NCBI GenBank assembly: GCA_937775265.1
Contig: CALKBV010000010.1
Span: 124,001 to 188,000, forward strand
Source of the DNA: an uncultured Pseudomonadales bacterium
Lineage (GTDB): Bacteria > Pseudomonadota > Gammaproteobacteria > Pseudomonadales > Azotimanducaceae
Reading direction: 5' to 3'
DNA length: 64,000 bases
This document shows, piece by piece, positions 39,833 through 49,983 of this stretch. Every line of letters starts with the position of its first letter. Position 1 is the first letter of the stretch. The notes below the pieces were generated by a model. The model searched no databases. It saw nothing but the letters and a program-made list of their open reading frames with translations, and was not told where the DNA came from. Position numbers and translations under genes: made by a program.

Positions 39833-40882
39833 ATGCCCGTCAGTAAGCTCTTAGAACTGCAGTCCAGGTTCCACAATTACCGTTTAGACAAGAGGGTTTT
39901 CCCGACCTCGCTTGTCCAGTCCTTAGTGCAATCGATGGAAGCGGAAGGCATCCGTGCAGATATCGGTCTGGCTGGTACGGGCATCGACTTGTCTTTGGAT
40001 TGGGTGACCTACCAACAACGAATTGACCAGCTATCTAACATGCTTGACCTGCTGGGCATGAATGGTGCGTGGCTGGAATCGCCTCGCACGGTCTCCATTT
40101 CTGACTATGGCCTGTTGGGTTACGCGATGATGAGCAGCGCGACCCTTGAACAGGCCGTCCAGATTGCAGTGAAATATCACAAGCTGGCCGGTGCGATGTT
40201 TGAGCTGGCCTTTGATGTTGATGGTGACGAGGCAGTACTAAGAATCGTTCATCTGCTGCCCGGTGGCAGAGTCGGGCAGTACACGGTTGAAGAGTTATTC
40301 GCGGGGATCAGTCGACTGATCGGTTTGTTGCTTGGACGAGATCACAAGCCGAGCAGAATCCTGCTAAATTACGAAGCACCCGACTATGCCGAAAAACATT
40401 TGCAGTGCTTTCGATGCCCTGTGATCTTCAATCAGCCGAGTTGCCAATACAGGTTCTCTCGCGAGGAATTGGCAGAGCCACTTGCTGAGGCTGATGCCAA
40501 TACGGCGCGCATCTGCGAAGAGTCATGTCGTAAACTGCTTAACCAGATGGAGATTGAAGACGATATCATTTCGCGAATCTGCCATTTGTTACTGAGTACG
40601 CCAGGAGAATTTCCGAAACTGGACGCCGTAGCTAATAAATTGTCATTAGGTGCGAGAACCCTGAGGAGAAGGCTCAACGATTTAGGTACCAGTTACCAGC
40701 GGATTCTTGATGATGTCAGGCGGGAACTGGCCATCGAATACCTGCGAACGACTAATCTGACCGTGCAGGAAATTGCTGAGCTTCTTGGCTATAGCGAAGT
40801 CACGAATTTCAGGCGAGCCTTTATGCGATGGGTGGAATTGTCACCGTATCAGTATCGGAAACAGATAGGCTCACCAGCTTAA
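39833..40882 (+). CDS. AraC family transcriptional regulator
   Basis: C-term: LDAVANKLSLGARTLRRRLNDLGTSYQRILDDVRRELAIEYLRTTNLTVQEIAELLGYSEVTNFRRAFMRWVELSPYQYR. Confidence 0.93.
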   Translation: MPVSKLLELQSRFHNYRLDKRVFPTSLVQSLVQSMEAEGIRADIGLAGTGIDLSLDWVTYQQRIDQLSNMLDLLGMNGAWLESPRTVSISDYGLLGYAMMSSATLEQAVQIAVKYHKLAGAMFELAFDVDGDEAVLRIVHLLPGGRVGQYTVEELFAGISRLIGLLLGRDHKPSRILLNYEAPDYAEKHLQCFRCPVIFNQPSCQYRFSREELAEPLAEADANTARICEESCRKLLNQMEIEDDIISRICHLLLSTPGEFPKLDAVANKLSLGARTLRRRLNDLGTSYQRILDDVRRELAIEYLRTTNLTVQEIAELLGYSEVTNFRRAFMRWVELSPYQYRKQIGSPA

Positions 40883-41140
40883 ACAACCTTCTTTTCTAAG
40901 CTCGATCTATACCTAAGCCTCATCCATATCTAAGCTCCATCCCGATATAAACCCCGTCACTTCCGCTGAAGAAACGGTCGATTTCGTCTTCCTGGACACG
41001 AGGTCATGGGCGTATTTTGATGAAACCAGCGGAGTGGTTTAACACAGATGCAGGAGCACCGGTCGCCGGTACGGAAGCACTAACGATCGGATGCGTCGTT
41101 GAATGATGCGAGGGGTGTGTTTAGCCCGAGGGTGTTGAAA

Positions 41141-41166
41141 AACTACCCCCGTTACCGGGGGTAGTT
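41141..41166 (-). terminator. Rho-independent terminator of the pnt operon
   Basis: AACTACCCCCG-TTAC-CGGGGGTAGTT perfect 11-bp stem; on the minus strand followed by TTTC. Confidence 0.85.
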
Positions 41167-41172
41167 GGGAGA

Positions 41173-42534
41173 TCATCCGAACTCGGAAATAACGCCCGAG
41201 ATTGATTCCTTAGCATCACCGAATAACATTCGTGTGTTCTCACCAAAGAAGAGCGGATTGTCTACACCAGAGAAGCCGGAAGCCATTGAGCGTTTCAGTA
41301 CGAACACGGTTCGCGCCTGGTCGACGTTGATGATTGGCATGCCATAGATTGGGCTGTCTTCGTCTTCACGTGCGCTGGGGTTGACGACGTCGTTTGCACC
41401 AATCACTACTGCAATGTCAACGTTCTCAATCCTTGGGTTGATGTCGTCCATTTCAACCAGCTGCTCGTAAGGTACGTCAGCTTCTGCAAGCAGTACGTTC
41501 ATGTGACCAGGCATACGCCCGGCAACGGGATGAATCGCGTAACTCACCTCACAGCCGTTTGCTTCCAGGATCTCACCGAGTTCCTTCACAACGTGCTGAG
41601 CCTGGGCAACGGCCATACCGTAACCAGGTACGAAGCAGACGTTGCTGGCGGCTTCAAACAGGTAGTAAGCATCTTCAACAGAGACAGGCTTAACTTCACC
41701 TTCAATAGCTTTGCCTTGCTTTACTGCGCCGAACCCGCTGAAGAGAACGTTTGCAAGCGATCGGTTCATTGCCTTACACATGATGTTGGTCAGGATGATA
41801 CCGGAGGCACCAACCAGTGAGCCGGCTACGATCAGTATGTTGTTGTTAATGGCAAAGCCTGCAGCACAAGCAGCAATACCGGAGTAGCTGTTCAGCAGTG
41901 AAATAACGACGGGCATATCAGCGCCGCCGATCGGAATCACGGCCATAATACCCAGCAGTAGTGCCAGCCCCAGGGTGACATACAACCATTGGCTGTCAGC
42001 CTGAGGGTCCAAGCAGAACATATAGGCCGCATATACAATGCCAGCAAGGACCAGGCTGTTAACGAACCGTTGTCCCTTAAAGACGATGGCTGCGCTGTTC
42101 ATCACCTCGGAAAGCTTGGCGTAAGCGATAATACTTCCGGTAAAGGTCAGGCCACCAATCAGGATAGCCAACAGAATAGTTACTGCGGTAAACGTCTCAA
42201 TGCCGCCACCGTAAAGTGTTGCCCAGCCAACAAGCAGGCTGGCTGCGCCGCCAGAGCCATTGAAGAGGGCGACCATCTCGGGCATGGACGTCATGCCAAC
42301 CAGTCTGGCAGCAAGTGCGCCAATAATTGTGCCGATGACCATGCCACCTGCGATGTATTCGTAACTGACGATGCCTTCGGCCGTCAGGCCCGCGACGACT
42401 GCGATCAACATACCCAACGATGAAAACATGTTGCCACGCCTTGCAGTCGCCGGTGAGCCCAGCATCTTCAGGCCGAAGATGAACAGGGCCGCCGAAACAA
42501 TGTAAGAAAGGTTCGCTAATAGTTCGATATTCAT
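41173..42534 (-). CDS. pntB: NAD(P) transhydrogenase subunit beta
   Basis: LFIFGLKMLGSPATARRGNMFSSLGMLIAV; VPGYGMAVAQAQHVVKEL; VVIGANDVVNPSAREDEDSPIYGMPII; VDNPLFFGENTRMLFGDA. Confidence 0.97.
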   Translation of the reverse strand: MNIELLANLSYIVSAALFIFGLKMLGSPATARRGNMFSSLGMLIAVVAGLTAEGIVSYEYIAGGMVIGTIIGALAARLVGMTSMPEMVALFNGSGGAASLLVGWATLYGGGIETFTAVTILLAILIGGLTFTGSIIAYAKLSEVMNSAAIVFKGQRFVNSLVLAGIVYAAYMFCLDPQADSQWLYVTLGLALLLGIMAVIPIGGADMPVVISLLNSYSGIAACAAGFAINNNILIVAGSLVGASGIILTNIMCKAMNRSLANVLFSGFGAVKQGKAIEGEVKPVSVEDAYYLFEAASNVCFVPGYGMAVAQAQHVVKELGEILEANGCEVSYAIHPVAGRMPGHMNVLLAEADVPYEQLVEMDDINPRIENVDIAVVIGANDVVNPSAREDEDSPIYGMPIINVDQARTVFVLKRSMASGFSGVDNPLFFGENTRMLFGDAKESISGVISEFG

Positions 42535-42830
42535 TATTTGCCACCTGCCTTCTTGCTCTTGAACATGCCAAGCATGCGGTCAGTGACCATATAACCGCCG
42601 ACAACGTTAATAGTGGCGAATGCCACTGCAGCGGTGCCGAGGTATTTACCCATCTCACTGTCCACCATCCCTGCAGCCAAAAAGGCACCGGCAAGCGTGA
42701 TACCGGAAATCGCGTTCGCACCAGACATAAGCGGTGTGTGAAGCGTTGCAGGTACCTTGGAAATCAGTTCGAAGCCGAGGAATACCGACAACACCAGAAT
42801 AAAAACCAGAAATACAATTTCCATTTCCAT
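42534..42830 (-). CDS. pntAB: NAD(P) transhydrogenase subunit alpha part 2 (membrane)
   Basis: FELISKVPATLHTPLMSGANAISGITLAGAFLAAG. Confidence 0.95.
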   Translation of the reverse strand: MEMEIVFLVFILVLSVFLGFELISKVPATLHTPLMSGANAISGITLAGAFLAAGMVDSEMGKYLGTAAVAFATINVVGGYMVTDRMLGMFKSKKAGGK

Positions 42831-42831
42831 T

Positions 42832-43968
42832 TTAGCTCCCCCTTATGTTCTTGATGGCTTCATTTACAAGGCCACCATCGTGTGTAATGACGCAGCCCTT
42901 GAGAATGTCGTCCTCAAGGTCGAGATTGAAGGTTTTGTTCTCTTCATCCCAGTATTCGCTGACAAGGTTATAAAGATTGGATGAATACATCTGGCTGGCA
43001 TCGCTGGATACCTGTGATGGCAGGTTAGCCATGCCTATAATGGAAACGCCATCAATCTCAACTGTTTCATCTGGCTTTGATCCTTCGACGTTACCGCCGG
43101 AATCAACCGCCATATCGACGATCACGCCACCGTTCTTCATCGCTGCGACCATATCGGCTGTGATGATGCGCGGGGCAGGGCGGCCGAAGAGCTGAGCGGT
43201 CGTGATGACAATATCGGATTCGCTGATAACGTCCTTCATGCCGAGTCTCTGCAGTTCCAGCTGCTCAGGGGTCAATGCCTGGGCGTAGCCGTCTTTGGTC
43301 TGGCCCGTTTCGCCAAGATCAATCTCTACGAATTTACCGCCGAGAGATTGCACCTGTTCTGCGACGACGGGGCGTGTGTCGAATGCCTCAACACGGGCAC
43401 CAAGGCGTTTTGCTGTTGCAATAGCCTGTAGGCCAGCGACACCGGCACCGATAACAAAGACCTTTGCAGGACTGAGTGTTCCAGCGGGCGTCATCATCAT
43501 CGGTAGAATACGATCCAGTTTGCTGGCTGCGAGTAATACCATCACGTAACCGGCGAGGTTAGCCTGTGAGCTCAGTGCGTCCATTTTCTGTGCACGAGTT
43601 GTTCTGGGGATCATTTCCATACTGATCGCCGTCACACCCTGTGCGGCAAGCGAATCGACCAATTCATGTTCGTTGTAAGGGTCAAGGTAGCTGATCTGGA
43701 TAGCGCCTTTTTTCAGTAGGGCGACTTCTTCTGTGCTAGGCTTTCGGACGCTAAGCACCATATCGGCACTGGATATCAGTGTGATGCGATCATTAGAAAC
43801 AGTTGCACCTGCCTCTGTATAGTCTGCGTCGCTGAACCCTGACTGTAACCCTAGTCCGGATTCCACGGACACGGATAAGCCAGCTCTGGTGAGCTTTTTC
43901 ACCGAGTCAGGGATAAGTGCGACGCGGCGCTCGTTAGCCCACGTTTCCGCAGGAACCACGATTTGCAT
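42832..43968 (-). CDS. pntAA: NAD(P) transhydrogenase subunit alpha part 1
   Basis: MQIVVPAETWANERRVALIPDSVKKL; VFVIGAGVAGLQAIATAKRLGARVEAFDTRPVVAEQVQSLGGKFV. Confidence 0.96.
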   Translation of the reverse strand: MQIVVPAETWANERRVALIPDSVKKLTRAGLSVSVESGLGLQSGFSDADYTEAGATVSNDRITLISSADMVLSVRKPSTEEVALLKKGAIQISYLDPYNEHELVDSLAAQGVTAISMEMIPRTTRAQKMDALSSQANLAGYVMVLLAASKLDRILPMMMTPAGTLSPAKVFVIGAGVAGLQAIATAKRLGARVEAFDTRPVVAEQVQSLGGKFVEIDLGETGQTKDGYAQALTPEQLELQRLGMKDVISESDIVITTAQLFGRPAPRIITADMVAAMKNGGVIVDMAVDSGGNVEGSKPDETVEIDGVSIIGMANLPSQVSSDASQMYSSNLYNLVSEYWDEENKTFNLDLEDDILKGCVITHDGGLVNEAIKNIRGS

Positions 43969-44210
43969 ATTTACCTCACTAGATTTAATTGGGAGTGTTG
44001 TGTCTACCGGGCGGGCTGAGAACTGCCTGTTCGGCTAAGGGGCTGAAAGTTAGCATGATCAATGGCTGATTTCTAACCATAATGCGTTATAAGCATCGTG
44101 ATTCGCCTATTTGATTGTGAGAGCGATACCAGCCTGATGGTTGTTCGCGATTGCGGTTTGGTTGAATCTCGTTTCATTGTTATAAAGGCGGGACTAATTT
44201 CTGAGGACTT

Positions 44211-45770
44211 ATGATGAGCTGGCACGAAGAAACCAAGGAAATCGAACAACGGCTTAAGCTTTCAAAGGGCCAAGGCGGCGCCGAATCAATTGCCAGGCAC
44301 CATGCCAAAGGAAGGCTCACTATCCGCGAGCGTATCGATGCCCTGGTTGCGCCCAATTCCTTTGAGGAGCACGGCGAAGGCGCAGGATTTGCGGAAAAAG
44401 ATGACAACGGCGAGATCAAGGACTTCTCACCCGCTAACTATGTTGTGGGGTTTGGTTCAATTGGGGGTCAGCGAGTGGTCGTCGGCGGCGAAGACTTCAC
44501 CCTGAAGGGGGGGTCGCCGAATGGTGCAGGCCTGCGAAAGAGTGTTTATGCAGAAGAGTTGGCGGTACAGTTCAAGGTGCCCCTAGTGCGAATGCTTGAA
44601 GGCGGCGGAGGGAGTGTCGCCGGTTCCGGAGGCGCCAGGCCTACTACCGTTGGTTCTCCTGTGTATGCAGAGCCGAGGTTCAAGATCATTGCCCAGGCGA
44701 TGAATGAAGTACCGGTTGTGTCTGGCGCCATGGGGCCTGTTGCAGGCTTTCCTGCGGGTAGGCTGGTGGCGTCCCATTTCTCGGTCATGGTCAAGGAAAC
44801 ATCCCAAGTCATGGTGGGCGGTCCAGCCTTGGTAAAGCGGGCACTCGGCGTGTCGCTGACAAAAGAAGAGCTGGGCGGCTGGAAGATCCATACCCGCAGC
44901 GGTATTGTGGACAACGTAGCTGAGACAGAGGAAGCCGCGCTGGTCCAGATGCGCCAGTTCCTCAGTTATCTGCCTCAGAATGTCTGGCAATTGTCGCAAC
45001 GGCTGGATTGCAGCGACAACGCGAACCGAGCCGACGAAGCGTTAATGGATATTGTTCCAAGGGATGGCCGGATTCCGTTTGAAATGCGTGAGGTCATTCG
45101 GCATGTGGTGGACCTCGACTCTTTTTTCGAAATAGCGCCTTTTTACGGTCACGGTCAGATCATTGGTCTGGCCCGCTTAAACGGTTTGGCCGTTGGAGTG
45201 ATTGCTAATGATTGTCGCCACTTTGCGGGGGCAATGACCGCGGAGGGATCGCAGAAGGCGAAACGGATGATGGAGCTGTGCGATACATTCCATCTGCCGG
45301 TGATTAACTTTCTGGATGAGCCTGGCTTCATGATTGGTCCGGACTCAGAGCAAGCAGCCTGTATTCGATATGGGATGAGTGCCGTGGCAGCAGCCGTCCA
45401 ATCAACCGTTCCGTGGGCAACGATCGCCGTTCATAAGTCTTTTGGGGTCGCCTCAGCGGCCCACTTTGCACCCAATACCTACAAGCTCTCCTGGCCTTCC
45501 CATGAAATGGGAGCGTTGCCGGTAGAGGGTGGCGTGGCTGTTGCTTTCCACCGTGAAATCGCGGCGGCTGAAGATCCAGATGAGAAACGGCGAGAATTGG
45601 AACAAATGTTGATGAAGAACCGGTCTCCTTTTCCCATGATGGAAAGTTTTGCTGTTCATGAATTGATTGACCCAAGGCAAACGCGCGGAAAGTTGTGTCG
45701 ATGGGCCGATTGGATTGAGCCATTACTGGAAGAGTTGAAGGGCCCCGTGACCTGGGGAATGAGACCTTGA
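44211..45770 (+). CDS. Acyl-CoA carboxylase beta subunit (carboxyltransferase)
   Basis: HHAKGRLTIRERIDALVAPNSFEEHGEGAGF; GGGSVAGSGGARPTTVGSPVYAE; FLDEPGFMIGPDSEQAACIRYG. Confidence 0.93.
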   Translation: MMSWHEETKEIEQRLKLSKGQGGAESIARHHAKGRLTIRERIDALVAPNSFEEHGEGAGFAEKDDNGEIKDFSPANYVVGFGSIGGQRVVVGGEDFTLKGGSPNGAGLRKSVYAEELAVQFKVPLVRMLEGGGGSVAGSGGARPTTVGSPVYAEPRFKIIAQAMNEVPVVSGAMGPVAGFPAGRLVASHFSVMVKETSQVMVGGPALVKRALGVSLTKEELGGWKIHTRSGIVDNVAETEEAALVQMRQFLSYLPQNVWQLSQRLDCSDNANRADEALMDIVPRDGRIPFEMREVIRHVVDLDSFFEIAPFYGHGQIIGLARLNGLAVGVIANDCRHFAGAMTAEGSQKAKRMMELCDTFHLPVINFLDEPGFMIGPDSEQAACIRYGMSAVAAAVQSTVPWATIAVHKSFGVASAAHFAPNTYKLSWPSHEMGALPVEGGVAVAFHREIAAAEDPDEKRRELEQMLMKNRSPFPMMESFAVHELIDPRQTRGKLCRWADWIEPLLEELKGPVTWGMRP

Positions 45771-47836
45771 GTATCCAGACGGAAATAAAAATGCTGCTGC
45801 TTGTTTGCAGCCTATTGTCTGCGTTGACTGCAAATGCCCAGCCGGCACCGCATGTTCGTGTTGACCTGGTAGCAGCCGTCACGAGTATTGCGCCGGGTGA
45901 TTTGTTTGACGTCGTGTTTCGGCAGGATATTGACGACGAGTGGCATACCTACTGGACGAACCCGGGGGATTCCGGTGCGGCGCCGGATATCAAATGGACC
46001 GTACCCGCCGGTGTGTTTGTGAGTGCGTTTAAATATCCATACCCGGAGCGTATTCCTTATGGGCCGTTGATGAACTATGGCTATCATAACGAAGTGCTAA
46101 TGCCTTTCTCGGTTTCGGTGCCAGAAGATTATCCCGCAGATGTCGTTGACATTAAGGGGACCGGCAGGGTGCTGGTCTGTGCTGATATCTGTATCCCGGA
46201 AAAAGTCGAAGTCATGGTGTCCATTCCGATAGGACTAACGGTGGTCGACGACGCGGTGTCCGATACGTTTTACATGGCACAGTCACGGGTGCCTGTGCCT
46301 ATCGATGTAGTGAGTAGTTTCCAGGTTGATGCAGACAAGATCCTGTTAACGGTGGGTTTACCCGCTGTACAGGGTAATCGAATTGATGCAGTTGAATACT
46401 TCCCCTTTGCCCCTGAGTTAATAGATAACCCGGCCAGCCAGATATTCACTATGTCCGATGAGGGGTTGGTCCTCACGCTAGAGCCTGGTTACGATTTTGA
46501 TGAGGATTCCGCAGACCTGTCCGGCGTGATCGTGATTCATGAATCCGTCGGTGAAGGGATAGTGTCGAGTTTTGAGTTCAGAATGGATGATTCTATCGCG
46601 CCCTCGGGGTCTGCGATTCCAGAGGACGGTCATGCGCTGGGTGAAACAGGATTGCTTGCAGCGCTGTTTTTTGCCTTTTTGGGCGGCCTGATACTGAATC
46701 TTATGCCCTGTGTGTTTCCGGTTTTGTCCATCAAAATTCTTTCACTGGTCGAATCTCACCATGATGGTAGCTCTATTCGTTTACACGGCCTTGCCTATGC
46801 TGGAGGTGTTGTCGCCAGTTTTGTGGCTATCGCGGTGCTTCTGATTAGCCTGCGAGCAGGCGGTGAGGCGATAGGCTGGGGTTTCCAACTGCAATCGCCC
46901 ATTGTGGTGAGCATGGTCGCCTATTTATTTCTGGTGATTGGTTTGAACTTGCTGGGTGTGTTTGAGATCGGTGGCACGCTCATGTCCTTGGGTAGCAGCG
47001 GAGGCAGCTCGCGAGGATACCTGGGCTCTGTTTCGACCGGCGTGCTGGCAACCATCGTTGCAGCGCCGTGTACTGCCCCGTTTATGGGCGCGGCGGTGGG
47101 TTATGCCCTTATTCAGGACCCTGCCACTGGTGTTTTGGTGTTCGCCTCGCTGGGCTTGGGAATGGCACTTCCTTATGTGCTGCTTTGCTATGCGCCAGGT
47201 TTACTAGCCAAGCTTCCTCGACCGGGACAGTGGATGGTCGTCATGAAACAGTTGCTTGCGTTCCCCATGTTTGCCTCAGCAGTCTGGTTGTTGTGGGTGC
47301 TTGGTGTGCAGGCCGGTCCTGACGCAATGGTACAGGTCCTTACAGGCGCTTTACTTATCGCATTCGCGCTCTGGCTGCTGAACCAGTCTGGCAGTGCCGT
47401 CGCCAGGTTGTCAGCGTTGCTGCTCGTTTTTGCCGCCATCTATATTGGTGCAACGCAGGAGACGAGGGTGGTGAGCTCTTCTTTGGATACTACAGGCGGT
47501 GAAGCTGGTGTCTATTCCAGAAATGCGCTGGCGATAGCCCAACAGAAAGGTCCGGTTTTCGTGAACTTCACCGCTGCCTGGTGCATTACCTGTAAAGTCA
47601 ATGAGCTCAATGCGCTGGATGTTGATTCCGTCAAATTGGCGTTTAAAGACAATGCAATAACCTATCTCAAGGGTGACTGGACCAACGAAGATCCTGGCAT
47701 TACTGAGGCGCTACAAGAATATGGCCGAACTGGTGTGCCACTTTACCTGCTGTATGCAAAAGATGCGTCCCGAGCGACTGTGTTACCACAGATACTGACA
47801 CCGGGAATAGTCCTGGATGCGCTGGAAGCGTTGTAG
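45767..47836 (+). CDS. DsbD-family protein-disulfide reductase
   Basis: N-terminal DsbD-alpha-like domain, GGLILNLMPCVFPVLSIK, IVAAPCTAPFMGAAVGYAL, C-terminal thioredoxin FVNFTAAWCITCKVNE. TTG start overlaps upstream stop by 4 nt. Confidence 0.93.
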   Translation: MSIQTEIKMLLLVCSLLSALTANAQPAPHVRVDLVAAVTSIAPGDLFDVVFRQDIDDEWHTYWTNPGDSGAAPDIKWTVPAGVFVSAFKYPYPERIPYGPLMNYGYHNEVLMPFSVSVPEDYPADVVDIKGTGRVLVCADICIPEKVEVMVSIPIGLTVVDDAVSDTFYMAQSRVPVPIDVVSSFQVDADKILLTVGLPAVQGNRIDAVEYFPFAPELIDNPASQIFTMSDEGLVLTLEPGYDFDEDSADLSGVIVIHESVGEGIVSSFEFRMDDSIAPSGSAIPEDGHALGETGLLAALFFAFLGGLILNLMPCVFPVLSIKILSLVESHHDGSSIRLHGLAYAGGVVASFVAIAVLLISLRAGGEAIGWGFQLQSPIVVSMVAYLFLVIGLNLLGVFEIGGTLMSLGSSGGSSRGYLGSVSTGVLATIVAAPCTAPFMGAAVGYALIQDPATGVLVFASLGLGMALPYVLLCYAPGLLAKLPRPGQWMVVMKQLLAFPMFASAVWLLWVLGVQAGPDAMVQVLTGALLIAFALWLLNQSGSAVARLSALLLVFAAIYIGATQETRVVSSSLDTTGGEAGVYSRNALAIAQQKGPVFVNFTAAWCITCKVNELNALDVDSVKLAFKDNAITYLKGDWTNEDPGITEALQEYGRTGVPLYLLYAKDASRATVLPQILTPGIVLDALEAL

Positions 47837-47909
47837 CGTGACTTTGATGCAACCAGAAACAATTGCGCCGACACTAAGTCGTCGTAGTTGTTTCTGGTTT
47901 TAGGTCAGC

Positions 47910-48332
47910 TCATGGGGCAAGTTTTGCAGAGGCCTTACCCTTGATGACTTCTACACCCTCTGCATCAGTAGTTGAAACTTCGATGTCGGCTATGGTGTCG
48001 CCATTTTCTTCCCGAATATCAGTGACCGTTGCCTTGGCCGTGAGTGTAGCACCCGGGAAAACCTGAGATGTAAATCGCACGCCATAGTAAGTTAGCTGCC
48101 CATCACCGACGTAATTAGTCAGCATGCGGCCGGTCATTCCCATAGACAGCATGCCGTGAGCGAAAACGGAAGGATATCCCGCGACTTCGGTCGTAAAAAT
48201 TTCATCGCTATGCAGCGGGTTATAGTCGCCTGATGCGCCTGCGTACTGGACGATCTGGGTTCTTGAGAGGTTGTCGCAAACCTCTTCCTGATAGGTGTCA
48301 CCTACCTTAACTTCATTTGCTTTTAGTGCCAT
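47910..48332 (-). CDS. MaoC-type dehydratase
   Basis: RTQIVQYAGASGDYNPLHSDEIFTTEVAGYPSVFAHGMLSMGMTGRML. Confidence 0.92.
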   Translation of the reverse strand: MALKANEVKVGDTYQEEVCDNLSRTQIVQYAGASGDYNPLHSDEIFTTEVAGYPSVFAHGMLSMGMTGRMLTNYVGDGQLTYYGVRFTSQVFPGATLTAKATVTDIREENGDTIADIEVSTTDAEGVEVIKGKASAKLAP

Positions 48333-48344
48333 TGGAATGACTCC

Positions 48345-48848
48345 TTACTTGTCGCCTGAGGTGGCTGGACGTTCTGTCCTGACACCTACGCCGGTTGCTG
48401 TTATCACGAGTTCGCCGTTTTGGTCGCGGTATTCTGTGACAGTTTCACTAAACATCAATTTTCCGCCTCGACGTCCTTCCTTTTCCCAGTTCTTGCCTGG
48501 TTTGTTTTCAGCTGTTAGTACATCCCCCACTTTTAGTTGTCGGTGATAAACGTAGTGTTGTTCTGCATGAAGACCACCGCCACCGCCACCGCCACCGCCT
48601 TCTTTCTTTTTGGTGATTCCGGTTGGACCCTTCGCTGAACCAAACCATTCCTCGCCGACCTTGGGGCGTAGAAAATAGTCAGGGTCGAACTGTGCGCTAG
48701 ATTGAACAAACGTTGGTGGCGCTATGATAGCGCCCTGGTCAGTAGATCTGGCGTAGTCTTCATCGTAATAGATTTCATTGGTGTCACCGATCGATCGCGC
48801 GAACATCATTACGTGTCCTGATTCGACCGGAAATTTATCAACTGCCAT
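48345..48848 (-). CDS. MaoC-like N-terminal/FAS1-type dehydratase with Gly9 tract
   Basis: FPVESGHVMMFARSIGDTNEIYYDEDYAR...KKKEGGGGGGGGGLHAEQHYVYHRQLKVGDVL. Confidence 0.9.
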   Translation of the reverse strand: MAVDKFPVESGHVMMFARSIGDTNEIYYDEDYARSTDQGAIIAPPTFVQSSAQFDPDYFLRPKVGEEWFGSAKGPTGITKKKEGGGGGGGGGLHAEQHYVYHRQLKVGDVLTAENKPGKNWEKEGRRGGKLMFSETVTEYRDQNGELVITATGVGVRTERPATSGDK

Positions 48849-49073
48849 GGTTGGCTTCCTCCGTTAAAAATGTAAAAAAATTACTATGCGTTACAGGGAA
48901 CATAATCATGTACCTATGTCAACGTCAAGCCGGTATTTGTAGTGAAAACAAAAAAATGCCTTGTTAGAAACTGATCGTGGTTGTAGTATTTTTTTCCTGA
49001 TCAATCGAATGTTTCATGCGTAAATTGATAATAATAAAAACAACATCAACAAATAGGCTTTAAGACACAGTTT

Positions 49074-49913
49074 ATGTCCAGACCTGTACGTATAGAATTC
49101 CCCGGTGCTGTGTACCATGTCACAAGCAAAGGAAGAGAAGGTCAAATTGTTTTCGACGATGCCGATGATAGAGGCGTCTTCCTCAATGTTCTTGACAATG
49201 TTGTAGTCCGGTTCGGCTGGTTGATTCACAGTTATGTGTTGATGGATGATCACTACCACCTGGTAGTTGAAGTTCCTGAGGCAAACCTTTCGAAAGGTAT
49301 GCGACAGTTAAACGGAGTGTACACCCAGCATGTAAATCGTCGTCATGCTCAGGAAGGTCCAATTTTTCATGGGCGATTCAAGAGTATTTTACTCGAAAAG
49401 AAAAACTACCTGCTCCCAGTCTGTCGGCACGTCGTTACCAATCCAGATAGGGTAAAAGGTGTGCCAAACTTTTCATCATACAAATGGAGCAGCTATCGCG
49501 CATTAGCCGGTCAGGTGAAGGTGCCAACCTTCCTTCACAAAGCTGATGTGCTGAAATATTTCGGCAAGCGCGAAAAAGATGCGCAGCGAAAATACCGGGA
49601 GTACGTTAAGGAAGGTGGTGGGGAAGACTCACCGCTGGAACAACGTACTCATCAGGTACTACTCGGCAGCAATCGGTTTTTGAGCGAAATGCAGCCAATC
49701 CTCCAGGGTGAAAGACTCTCAAAGAGGGGGCCGAAAGCGGTCAAAAGACGCCGCAGCCTAAATGCACTGTTCAAGAAGGTCGATGACAAGACCCGTGGTG
49801 AGCGAAACGAGCTGATGAAGAAGGCGCATGTAGATTTCGGTTATACCCTCATGCAAATTGGAGACCATCTGGGACTGCATTACACAACAGTTTCCAAGGT
49901 GATCAACGCTTAG
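49074..49913 (+). CDS. REP-associated tyrosine transposase-like (Y1_Tnp/RAYT) protein with C-terminal HTH
   Basis: MSRPVRIEFPGAVYHVTSKGREGQIVFDD..., HUH motif MDDHYHLVVEVPEANLSKGMRQLNGVYTQHVNRRH..GPIFHGRFKS; C-term HTH VDFGYTLMQIGDHLGLHYTTVSKVI. Confidence 0.88.
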   Translation: MSRPVRIEFPGAVYHVTSKGREGQIVFDDADDRGVFLNVLDNVVVRFGWLIHSYVLMDDHYHLVVEVPEANLSKGMRQLNGVYTQHVNRRHAQEGPIFHGRFKSILLEKKNYLLPVCRHVVTNPDRVKGVPNFSSYKWSSYRALAGQVKVPTFLHKADVLKYFGKREKDAQRKYREYVKEGGGEDSPLEQRTHQVLLGSNRFLSEMQPILQGERLSKRGPKAVKRRRSLNALFKKVDDKTRGERNELMKKAHVDFGYTLMQIGDHLGLHYTTVSKVINA

Positions 49914-49983
49914 TTTTTTATAGATGTCTACTAGACGTTTGTGACCCTCTGACCTTAATTCGGGCCAATTTAGTTGATTTAGA

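Noticed and set aside
42197-42721. 174-aa minus-strand ORF overlapping pntB/pntAB
   Set aside because: Out-of-frame shadow of highly conserved pnt genes with low-complexity Arg/Trp-rich translation.
45328-45882. 184-aa minus-strand ORF
   Set aside because: Antisense to the carboxyltransferase and DsbD-like genes; composition typical of a shadow ORF.
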